Source: JAQBDA01 sp041301185
GTDB lineage: Bacteria > Chloroflexota > Anaerolineae > Anaerolineales > UBA4823
Reading direction: 5' to 3'
DNA: 10,356 bases
Assembly: GCA_041301185.1 (NCBI GenBank)
Contig: JBFYSV010000104.1
Location: forward strand, 1 to 10,356
The notes under the pieces were generated by a model that had not been told where the DNA came from, did no database searches, and saw only the letters and a list, made by a program, of their open reading frames with translations. Below, in pieces: positions 1-5,787 of the stretch (position 1 is the stretch's first letter; every line of letters starts with the position of its first letter). A program made the position numbers and the translations under genes.

Positions 1-2133
1 CTGGTGGGGTTGGGAGTGGCCCATGCCCCAGCGCAAAGTAACCCGGCTATCCAGCCACCGCCGGCAGCGCAGCTTCTGGCAGTAGTCCCCGCATTGCTCG
101 AAACCCATTCTGCCATCACCCCCACCCACCCTTATACCCCTACCCTGCAATTCATCACCGCGGCGGGCGGCGAGGGCGGCGATATCCTTGCCAGCGGAGG
201 CTATGCCTACGTGGGCGACGGCGCCCAGCTCTCGGTCTACGATGTCTCCAACCCAGCCGCGCCGCAGCGGGTAACCCGCCTGGCACAGCGCGGCGCCATC
301 TGCCAGATGGAGCTGGTGGATAACCGGCTGTACGTGGCTGCCCGGTTCGGCGGGCTGCGCATCTACGATGTGAGCGACCCGGCCCATCCCCGCCTGCTGG
401 GGACTGCCGCCGAGGGGCACACCACCTGCCCGTTCACCGTGGCGGGCGGCATGGCGTATGCCTTCGAATGGTTTAATGTGTGGGCGATTGATGTGAGCAA
501 CCCGGCGGCGCCTTTCCTGCGCGGCTCTGTGGATCTCGAACGGGGTATTGCCCCCTCCAACAGCATTTTCTCGACAGGCAATACCGTATTTGCCAGCAAC
601 AGCGTGGTCAACGCCAGTGACCCCGACCAGTTGCAAGTCACTCGCACCATCACCGGCGCCTGGGTCACCGTAGCGGATGAGTTGGCGGTGGCGGACGGGG
701 TCGAGTGCATAAAAGGTGGCTGTTGGGGAGGGCTGTTCTTCTACGATATCTCTGATCCGGCGAACCCGCAGCCCATCGGAGGCTTACCTTTTAGTAGCGA
801 GACTGATTTCGCGCAAATAGATGGCGACCTGCTGATCTGTTCCGACTATTCCCAGACCACCCTGCTGGATATTGAACATCCCGATGCGCCGGTCTACTTG
901 AGCACCGTTCCCGGTAAGGCTTACGAGAAGGATGGCGACCTGCTGTACACCTCCCGCCACGTCTACGATGACCCGTTCGGGCAGAACGGCTTGAATGTGA
1001 TCGATCTCAGCGAGCCCGACGAGCCGCAGCTGGTCAGCAGCTACGTCACTCCCAATATCGTCTATGGCTACGACCGGACGGGCGAGATGGCCTTTTTGAG
1101 GACGGTCGTCCCCTACGGGAATTACCACGAGCTGCAAATCATCGATGTCACCCACCCCTCCGATCCCTACATGATCGGCAGGAGCTATTCGGAGGACCTG
1201 TTCTCGGTCAGCGAAACGCTGGTGCAGGGCGAGCGCGCCTACGTGCTATCCAACATGTTCCATGTCGTGGATTACCGTAACGTCTCCGCCCCGCAGATCC
1301 TCGGCAGTAGCCCGGTGAGCGATCTTTCTCTACACAGTCTGAACGTGGTGGGCGATTTCGCTTACCTGAGCGGGCAAGGCAGGATCAAAATCTTTGACCT
1401 CCACGACCCAACCCAGCCGGCCCTGGCCCAGACCTACGGCCTCAACCCCGGCGAACCGTGGGCCTCTCCGGCTGTAATCTTGGATAACCGCATGGCTTAC
1501 GTGGTGGTGTACGATGAAACGACCATCGACTTCAACCTGCAGGTGATGCAGTTTGACCCGCCTGCGCCGCCCACGATGTACTCGGTCTATGAGGGTCTAA
1601 TCGAGGATGAAATCTTTATGGATGAAATCATTGGCCTGGACGGCGACGGGCAGCGCGTTTATCTGAGTTATTGGAATGGGATGGTGGAGCTGCTGGATAC
1701 CAGCAACCCGTATAGCCCCACCCTGACCGGCACTTATTCCAGCACGCTGCATGCCTATCTCATCCGCCAGGCTGGCGATCTGGTCCTGCTGGGAGCAAGC
1801 GAGAAGGTGGTGATAATCGATTTCAGTAATCCCCTCTCCCCCACCCTGGCGAGCACGCTTGATCTCCCAGAGATAGTCTACGATATCCAGGTGGACGGTG
1901 GCTGGGCGTATATTGCGACTAGCGGTTACGAGCTGTCGGAAAACGGCATCACTGTGTATGACATCCTCGACCCCTACCACCCGACCCTGCTGGGCACTTA
2001 CCCCACGATGGCGCGCCACATCCAGATTGATGGTGGGCTGATGTACGTCAGCGCCGATGAAGACGGCTTGCAAGTGGTGAGCTTATGGCAGCCTTCCATG
2101 TTCCTGCCGCAGGTGCTGCGAGGCAGCCCGTAG
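1..2133 (+). CDS. Secreted LVIVD-repeat beta-propeller protein, 5' partial
   Basis: The frame is open from the first base, so the true start lies upstream. The visible N-terminus (LVGLGVAHAPAQS) reads like the end of a signal peptide with an A-x-A cleavage site, followed by a proline-rich linker. From about residue 76 to 660 (counting from the GTG at 4) there are about twelve copies of the pattern hydrophobic-x-[VI]-D-[VI]-S-[ND]-P-x-x-P, for example LSVYDVSNPAAP, LRIYDVSDPAHP, VWAIDVSNPAAP and ITVYDILDPYHP. This is the LVIVD repeat, which folds as beta-propeller blades; twelve units suggest a large or double propeller. No catalytic motif is visible. The C-terminus (SMFLPQVLRGSP) resembles the short tail seen on secreted Chloroflexi proteins; its role is not known to me. 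Probably an extracellular or envelope binding or scaffold protein. The TAG stop is the first triplet of an intergenic palindromic repeat, so the last residues may have been reshaped by repeat insertion. Confidence 0.85.
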   Translation: MVGLGVAHAPAQSNPAIQPPPAAQLLAVVPALLETHSAITPTHPYTPTLQFITAAGGEGGDILASGGYAYVGDGAQLSVYDVSNPAAPQRVTRLAQRGAICQMELVDNRLYVAARFGGLRIYDVSDPAHPRLLGTAAEGHTTCPFTVAGGMAYAFEWFNVWAIDVSNPAAPFLRGSVDLERGIAPSNSIFSTGNTVFASNSVVNASDPDQLQVTRTITGAWVTVADELAVADGVECIKGGCWGGLFFYDISDPANPQPIGGLPFSSETDFAQIDGDLLICSDYSQTTLLDIEHPDAPVYLSTVPGKAYEKDGDLLYTSRHVYDDPFGQNGLNVIDLSEPDEPQLVSSYVTPNIVYGYDRTGEMAFLRTVVPYGNYHELQIIDVTHPSDPYMIGRSYSEDLFSVSETLVQGERAYVLSNMFHVVDYRNVSAPQILGSSPVSDLSLHSLNVVGDFAYLSGQGRIKIFDLHDPTQPALAQTYGLNPGEPWASPAVILDNRMAYVVVYDETTIDFNLQVMQFDPPAPPTMYSVYEGLIEDEIFMDEIIGLDGDGQRVYLSYWNGMVELLDTSNPYSPTLTGTYSSTLHAYLIRQAGDLVLLGASEKVVIIDFSNPLSPTLASTLDLPEIVYDIQVDGGWAYIATSGYELSENGITVYDILDPYHPTLLGTYPTMARHIQIDGGLMYVSADEDGLQVVSLWQPSMFLPQVLRGSP

Positions 2134-2162
2134 CCCTGGCTTCTATCCCGGGGGGTTGGCGG
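2131..2162 (+). repeat. Palindromic repeat, left module (degenerate copy)
   Basis: It begins TAGCCCTGGCTTCTATCCCG and continues with a G-run and TTGGC. This matches the left module at 2734-2763 except for a few bases in the first arm. Its leading TAG is the stop codon of the upstream gene. The substitutions in the first arm break the hairpin, so this is a decayed copy. Confidence 0.7.
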
Positions 2163-2274
2163 CAAGTGGCTTTCTAGGAGATTGCTTCAGCGGCAAAGTA
2201 CGCCACTTTGCAAAGACAGGTTTCTTGCTGAATAAATTGCACCTTGATCTGCAAAGTTACTGGTAAGGAGGACA
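2163..2274. promoter_or_regulatory. VOC gene leader with a 7-bp inverted repeat and RBS
   Basis: GCAAAGT (2193-2199) and ACTTTGC (2205-2211) form a perfect 7-bp dyad with a 5-nt spacer. GCAAAGT recurs at 2251-2257, close to the ribosome binding site. This pattern could be an operator or an RNA hairpin; no convincing -35/-10 pair was found. A strong Shine-Dalgarno, TAAGGAGG (2264-2271), precedes two tandem ATGs at 2275 and 2278. Spacing from the end of AGGAGG is 3 nt to the first and 6 nt to the second, so the second may be the one used. Confidence 0.45.
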
Positions 2275-2682
2275 ATGATGAATTACAAATACGAATTCAC
2301 TCGCCTGTTGGTCTCAAATTTCAAGGCATGCTTCCGGTTTTATCGGGATGTCCTGGGTTTCCAGGTGGGATTCGGCACTGAGGATGACACCTATGCCGAT
2401 TTCAATGTGGGCGCGGTCAATATCTCGCTTTTCGATAAAAAGGAGATGAGCCAGGTGCTGGGCACGTCTCATCTACCGGCTGGCGCCAGCGTGCAGGATA
2501 AAGTTTGCCTGGTCTTTGCCGTGGAGAATGTGGATGAGATCTGCCAGCAATTAAAGGCGCTGGGCGTTCAACTGGCTGCTGAACCGGCTGACCATCCGGA
2601 TTGGGGTATCCGCACCGCCCACCTGCGCGACCCAGATGGGAATCTGATCGAGATCAACCAGCCTCTTGGGCCTGGCGATTGA
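2275..2682 (+). CDS. VOC family (glyoxalase/bleomycin-resistance fold) protein
   Basis: The 135-residue product has the two beta-alpha-beta-beta-beta modules of the vicinal oxygen chelate fold in one chain. The first half carries FYRDVLGF (22-29), the usual helix after strand 1. The C-terminal half ends with AHLRDPDGNLIEINQP (115-130), the family's hallmark, where Glu126 is the usual last metal ligand. The first strand (FTRLLVSNF) lacks the His found in metal-dependent glyoxalase I, so this is more likely a binding or resistance protein, or an uncharacterised VOC enzyme, than glyoxalase I itself. Such proteins act as homodimers in the cytoplasm; the substrate cannot be told. The gene has a strong RBS and stands alone between repeats. 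ATG 2278 is a better-spaced alternative start. Confidence 0.88.
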   Translation: MMNYKYEFTRLLVSNFKACFRFYRDVLGFQVGFGTEDDTYADFNVGAVNISLFDKKEMSQVLGTSHLPAGASVQDKVCLVFAVENVDEICQQLKALGVQLAAEPADHPDWGIRTAHLRDPDGNLIEINQPLGPGD

Positions 2683-2687
2683 GCGGC

Positions 2688-2706
2688 GGCAGGATAGAAT
2701 CCTGCC
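2688..2706. repeat. Palindromic repeat, right module
   Basis: GGCAGGATAGAATCCTGCC is a perfect 8-bp hairpin (GGCAGGAT/ATCCTGCC) with a 3-nt loop, starting 5 bp after the VOC stop. No T-run follows, so it is not a standard intrinsic terminator, though it could still protect the 3' end of the mRNA. It is one of several copies in the window (also near 2766, 3591 and 4708). Confidence 0.75.
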
Positions 2707-2730
2707 TTACGTGTATCCGGTGGAGACGTT

Positions 2731-2788
2731 CCGTAGCCCGGGATTCTATCCCGGGGGGTTGGCAGCGGGATAGAATCCTGCCCTACGG
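2731..2788. repeat. Bipartite palindromic repeat (both modules)
   Basis: The left module has an 8-bp hairpin, CCCGGGAT (2737-2744) and ATCCCGGG (2748-2755), with loop TCT. The right module has the GGATAGAATCCTGCC core (2768-2782). The whole element is also one long imperfect inverted repeat: arm 2731-2753 pairs with 2766-2788 at 20 of 23 positions, running from CCGTAG to CTACGG at the ends. It is either a REP-like element or a very small non-autonomous palindromic element. A smaller dyad, GGGTAG (2787-2792) and CTACCC (2813-2818), follows before the GNAT gene. Confidence 0.75.
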
Positions 2789-2851
2789 GTAGGATGTCCG
2801 GGCGGTTGAAGGCTACCCGCCATAATGCTGATTTTGAGAGAGCGAAAAAAC

Positions 2852-3277
2852 ATGAATGAAGACTACCAGATCGTCTGTATGGATAAGCCGGATGATGCCG
2901 CCTGGCATGCGGTTGGAGGCGGCTTGCACGAATACAACTTACAGCAGGCGGGCGATAACCGGTACCAGCAGCTTTGTTTCCTCCTCCGCTCGCCAGGGCA
3001 GGAAATTGCCGGCGGTCTGATCGGCGAGATACACTGGGGCTGGCTCTTCATAAACCTGCTGTTTGTAAAAGACGAGCTGCGCGGGCAGGGTTACGGGCAC
3101 CGCCTTTTAACCCTGGCCGAGGATGAAGCCCGCCAGAGCGGCGCCACCCACGCCTACCTGGATACCTTCAGCTTCCAGGCGCCGGATTTCTACCAGCAGC
3201 ACGGCTACCAGCTATTCGGCGAGCTGCGCGATTTTCCCCCTGGGCACCAGCGTTATTTTTTTACAAAGCAGCTTTAG
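2852..3277 (+). CDS. GNAT family N-acetyltransferase
   Basis: The 141-residue product (from ATG 2852) is a single-domain Gcn5-related acetyltransferase that would transfer acetyl from acetyl-CoA to an amine; the acceptor is unknown. After the beta strand WLFINLLFV comes the CoA pyrophosphate-binding loop RGQGYGH (residues 77-83), followed by the helix RLLTLAEDEARQSG. The C-terminal half has the family pattern of a strand (HAYLDTFSFQA) and then FYQQHGYQLFGEL, where a Tyr or His near the CoA thiol is common. An in-frame ATG at 2825 would add nine charged residues with no RBS in front, so 2852 is preferred, although only a weak GAGAG lies upstream of it. Repeats lie on both sides, and no operon partner is visible. 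Confidence 0.87.
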   Translation: MNEDYQIVCMDKPDDAAWHAVGGGLHEYNLQQAGDNRYQQLCFLLRSPGQEIAGGLIGEIHWGWLFINLLFVKDELRGQGYGHRLLTLAEDEARQSGATHAYLDTFSFQAPDFYQQHGYQLFGELRDFPPGHQRYFFTKQL

Positions 3278-3385
3278 ATCTGCCCGGTATTGTGAGGCCA
3301 CTATGAGGCCACCCTTTGGGGTTAGGGAGTTTCCACAGGAGACCTGACCCGATATTGAGGCCCTGGGTGGAAAGCCCGCCATCTG

Positions 3386-3409
3386 TAGCCCGGGATTCTA
3401 TCCCGGGGG
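3386..3409. repeat. Palindromic repeat, left module
   Basis: TAG is followed by CCCGGGAT (3389-3396), loop TCT, and ATCCCGGG (3400-3407): an 8-bp perfect hairpin identical to that at 2737-2755. It is followed by GAATG and then the 'cacgaag' repeat, the same order as at 4678 but without the right module in between. Confidence 0.8.
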
Positions 3410-3414
3410 AATGT

Positions 3415-3516
3415 CTGGAAACACGAAGATCACAAAGCGAGCACAAAGAACACAAAGAAATTTGGGGTTTTCCTTGAGATTCTTCGCCTCTTGGCGTTCT
3501 TGGCGGTTCAATCTTT
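3415..3516 (+). repeat. 'cacgaag' intergenic repeat, copy A
   Basis: This 102-bp block starts CTGGAAACACGAAGATCACA and ends GCGGTTCAATCTTT. It aligns without gaps to 4730-4831 with 7 mismatches by my count. The purine-rich first half (CACAAAG and CACGAAG motifs) and the pyrimidine-rich second half (TTCTTCGCC, GCGTTCTT) are roughly complementary, so the block can fold back on itself. Repeats of this type are common in bacterial intergenic DNA and often give spurious ORF calls. I see no coding function. Confidence 0.8.
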
Positions 3517-3590
3517 GATCCTGCCAACCCGGGATTCATCTCGCGAGGCAGGGAGCTTTTGCCGCGAATTACGCGAATTCTACGAATGGG

Positions 3591-3610
3591 GGCAGGATCG
3601 AATCCTGACC
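3591..3610. repeat. Palindromic repeat, right module
   Basis: CAGGAT (3593-3598) and ATCCTG (3602-3607) form a 6-bp hairpin with loop CGA. This variant of the GGCAGGATAGAATCCTGCC module lies 25 bp beyond the hydrolase stop codon and could form at the 3' end of that transcript. No T-run was seen on either strand. Confidence 0.65.
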
Positions 3611-3635
3611 TACCCGCGGCGGGGAGGCTTTCGTT

Positions 3636-4619
3636 TCACCGGAATAAGTATTTCTTCAAGGCACTGATTTGCGATCTTCGAAATTCCTGAACGATGGGTA
3701 GCTGGGGATCAAATACATCAAAGCCGTGAAATGCACCTGGGGCAATATACATCTCGCATTCAACGCCACACTCATTTAGCCTTTGAGTATAGGCCGCGTC
3801 TTCTTCATAAAATACATCCAGGGTTCCCACCCCGATCCAGGCGGGAGGTAATCCTGAAAGGTCTCCGCGACGAGCGGGCACGGCATAAGCAGGCATATCT
3901 TCCGCCCCATATTTCTTCCCCAGGTAAGATTCCCAGCCAAACCGGTTGTTCTCCTGAGGCCATGTGAAGTTGTCGCTGTCATCAATATCCGTGCGCAGGG
4001 CCGTTCTATCATCCAGCATGGGGTAAACAAGCAGTTGAAAAACCGGTTGGATTTCTTGCCTGTCGTGCGCGAGTTGAGCGAGGGCTGCTGCCAGCCCGCC
4101 CCCGGCGCTGGCTCCCCCGACCGCAATCCGCTTCCCGTCAACACCGAGCTGATGGGAGTGCGCCTTCACCCACTTCAGCGCCGAGTAGCTATCTTCCAGC
4201 CCGGTTGGAAATGGATGTCTTGGCGCGTAGCGGTAGTCTACTGAAACAATGCAGATACCTGATTCGCGCGCGTAATGAGCGCACCTGAGGTCGTCCATTT
4301 CCGGTTTTCCCATCACATACCCGCCACCGTGCAACCAGATCAGTACAGGCGCCGGCGGGGTGATTGATTTCGGTTTGTAGATTCGCAAGCGGATTTTTGT
4401 CCGCTCATCCTGCCCAGGGATAATAATATTTTCAACCAGGATATCTGCGGGGGTTTTTGAGGCGGGCATCCATTTCACCACCCACTTAATGAGCCAAAGA
4501 TTTTTACGGCTGAAAAGGAACTTTGGACTTCTGCTGGCAATAGGTTGCAGATCTGGATGTATTTTTGAAAGCTGATTTTTCACGGCATACGGTTCTTCAA
4601 TTTTGAAGTATAGTTGCAT
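3636..4619 (-). CDS. Alpha/beta hydrolase, HSL-type esterase/lipase
   Basis: A carboxylesterase or lipase of the hormone-sensitive-lipase (family IV) group, expected to hydrolyse short-chain esters in the cytoplasm. Numbering is from ATG 4619 (327 residues). The oxyanion-hole motif HGGG is at 97-100, the nucleophile elbow GASAG has Ser171, the acid is Asp268 (GTLDVF) and the base is His298 (AFHGFD). The HPFP segment and the YPMLDD strand are also typical. The frame stays open to 4748, but residues encoded beyond about 4632 come from palindromic repeats and are not credible protein. ATG 4619 has no strong RBS. GTG 4583 is an alternative start giving MKNQLSKIHPDLQPIA, closer to the usual HSL beginning, and it would lie downstream of a possible promoter at 4607-4635. 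The substrate is unknown. The gene is flanked by directly repeated blocks. Confidence 0.88.
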   Translation of the reverse strand: MQLYFKIEEPYAVKNQLSKIHPDLQPIASRSPKFLFSRKNLWLIKWVVKWMPASKTPADILVENIIIPGQDERTKIRLRIYKPKSITPPAPVLIWLHGGGYVMGKPEMDDLRCAHYARESGICIVSVDYRYAPRHPFPTGLEDSYSALKWVKAHSHQLGVDGKRIAVGGASAGGGLAAALAQLAHDRQEIQPVFQLLVYPMLDDRTALRTDIDDSDNFTWPQENNRFGWESYLGKKYGAEDMPAYAVPARRGDLSGLPPAWIGVGTLDVFYEEDAAYTQRLNECGVECEMYIAPGAFHGFDVFDPQLPIVQEFRRSQISALKKYLFR

Positions 4620-4661
4620 TATGTGCTGCATCCAAATTTTACTTGATACATCCAAAACTTG
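4598..4661 (-). repeat. Shared upstream segment, copy 1 (hydrolase side)
   Basis: Read on the minus strand, this runs from CAAGTTTTGGATGTATCA to CAAAATTG. It matches the leader of the glycosyltransferase gene at 7137-7199 at 50 of 63 aligned positions with one single-base gap (hand alignment). The best-conserved parts are the GTAAAATTTGG block and the GCAA-TATACT block. The single-base gap means the two copies do not share a reading frame, which argues for a non-coding, regulatory similarity. Confidence 0.6.
4607..4635 (-). promoter_or_regulatory. Possible sigma70-type promoter for the hydrolase
   Basis: On the minus strand TTGGAT (4635-4630) and TATACT (4612-4607) are separated by 17 nt. 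The -10 is a good match and the -35 is poor. The same two boxes sit in the related segment upstream of the glycosyltransferase. If active, transcription would begin near 4600, inside the frame that starts at ATG 4619, which would favour the GTG start at 4583. Confidence 0.35.
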
Positions 4662-4677
4662 CCGCACCCAGCTCCCG

Positions 4678-4727
4678 TAGCCCGAGATTCTATCCCGAGA
4701 GAATGGCGGCAGGATAGAATCCTGGCC
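4678..4727. repeat. Bipartite palindromic repeat (both modules)
   Basis: The left module, TAGCCCGAGATTCTATCCCG, has G-to-A changes relative to other copies that weaken its hairpin. After GAATGGC comes the right module with CAGGAT (4710-4715) and ATCCTG (4719-4724) around loop AGA. It is followed directly by copy B of the 'cacgaag' repeat. Confidence 0.75.
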
Positions 4728-4729
4728 AA

Positions 4730-4831
4730 CTGGAAACACGAAGATCACAAAGCGAGCACAAAGAACACGAAGTAATTTGGATTATTCTTTGAGATTCTTC
4801 GCCTCTTGGCGTTCTTCGCGGTTCAATCTTT
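4730..4831 (+). repeat. 'cacgaag' intergenic repeat, copy B
   Basis: Direct-repeat partner of 3415-3516 (95 of 102 positions by hand), in the same orientation and preceded by the same left palindromic module. The two blocks enclose the hydrolase gene. It lies just beyond the 3' end of the kinase gene and contains no gene. Confidence 0.8.
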
Positions 4832-4857
4832 AAGCCCGCCAGGTGCGGCAGGTGGTG

Positions 4858-5787
4858 CTAACGAAGCTCAGTCAGTATTTCTTCCACTGTGCGCTTTGCC
4901 ATCGCAACAAACTCCGGGTTTGTTTTGGGGTAGTATGGAATGATCAGCAAGGCCTGGTGTAAGGCATAAGCACGCCCTCGACTCCAGGTAGCATCATCTA
5001 CGCCCAATGCCTGCCGGAAAATCTCCCGCCCGGCTTTGCTGAAGACGCTCCAGGCGGGGACCACATCCGCAGCGGGGTCGCCGGCGCCGGCTTCGCCAAA
5101 GTCGATGACCGCACACAGACGGCCGTCCTGAACAAGCAAATTCGACTTCAGCAAGTCTGCATGGATCCATACGGGCTTTCCATCCCATAGTGACGCCTCA
5201 AGGCAGCGTGCCCATGCCGCCGACGCCGCATCGCTATCGATTATGCCGCGCGAAGATTGGATGGCAGAACGTGTGGCCGCGTCAAGCTCGGCTAACGGGC
5301 GCCGCCCGGCGCGCGGCGCACCCTGGCTATCTGCGCTGCGCAACTCTAAAATGAAGCCAGCGAGAGCCTGCGCAGCCTGGTGCTCGCCGCGGATAAGATC
5401 ATCCTGGTATGGCAATCCTTCGATCCAACGATAGAGTGCCCACGAGCATGGATACCCGCCCGCAGGCTTTCCCCGGGCGATTGGTTGCGGGATATGGAGC
5501 GAAATGTGCGGGGCAAGTTTCGGCAGCCAGTTCCATTCGTTATCTATGCTCTCTACCCACGCCTCTAATCGCGGCAATCTGACGCACAGCTCATCACCCA
5601 GGCGGTAAATCGCATTGACGGTGCCTGTCGAGCGGACTGCGGTCAGCGAATACTGCGCCAGGTGCGGGAACTGCTCAGCCAGCAAGAGCCTGACGAGCGT
5701 AGCGTCTATGTAGATTTCACCCGGGTGCATTTTGACCCGGGTGCCGGGTTGGAAATCCTGTCTTTGATGATTCTCGCGTTTGCTCAA
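4858..5787 (-). CDS. Aminoglycoside phosphotransferase (APH) family protein
   Basis: A kinase of the APH/choline-kinase fold that would move the gamma-phosphate of ATP to a small hydroxylated substrate. Numbering from the TTG start (309 residues): a nucleotide-loop region STGTVNAIYRLG (53-64), the RLPR strand (70-73), the catalytic loop HADLLKSNLL (209-218) with Asp211 and Asn216, and the DFG-equivalent IDFGEAGAGDPAAD (228-241) with metal-binding Asp229. The usual HGDLQPGN is HADLLKSN here, but the catalytic Asp and Asn are kept. TTG 5787 has AGGAG five bases upstream and overlaps the glycosyltransferase stop as TTGA, so it is probably translationally coupled. ATG 5730 (MHPGEIYIDATLV) fits the usual family N-terminus, but its RBS is weak. 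Many members are not antibiotic kinases, so resistance is only a possibility. Parts of the gene are very GC-rich (44 of 60 bases at 5041-5100). Confidence 0.87.
   Translation of the reverse strand: MSKRENHQRQDFQPGTRVKMHPGEIYIDATLVRLLLAEQFPHLAQYSLTAVRSTGTVNAIYRLGDELCVRLPRLEAWVESIDNEWNWLPKLAPHISLHIPQPIARGKPAGGYPCSWALYRWIEGLPYQDDLIRGEHQAAQALAGFILELRSADSQGAPRAGRRPLAELDAATRSAIQSSRGIIDSDAASAAWARCLEASLWDGKPVWIHADLLKSNLLVQDGRLCAVIDFGEAGAGDPAADVVPAWSVFSKAGREIFRQALGVDDATWSRGRAYALHQALLIIPYYPKTNPEFVAMAKRTVEEILTELR

Larger units (their letters stand above)
3278..3635. other. Gene-free, repeat-filled interval
   Basis: No supportable gene lies here. The interval sits between two convergent genes and holds a left palindromic module (3386-3409), a 102-bp 'cacgaag' repeat (3415-3516), a GCGAATTACGCGAATT tandem-like stretch (about 3562-3577) and a right palindromic module (3591-3610). 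Short open frames here translate to low-complexity peptides of the SLCSLCSLC type, which come from the repeat itself. Confidence 0.75.

Noticed and set aside
2688..2706. Intrinsic terminator after the VOC gene.
   Set aside because: The hairpin is good, but no T-run follows on either strand and the same hairpin recurs in places with no terminator role, so it is listed as a repeat.
3261..3539. Minus-strand frame giving a Cys/Leu/Ser-rich peptide (SLCSLCSLC).
   Set aside because: It translates the 'cacgaag' repeat; this kind of peptide is a known artefact of such repeats and has no start or RBS support.
4620..4748. Extended N-terminus of the hydrolase frame.
   Set aside because: The extra residues are translated palindromic and 'cacgaag' repeats, and HSL-family proteins do not need them.
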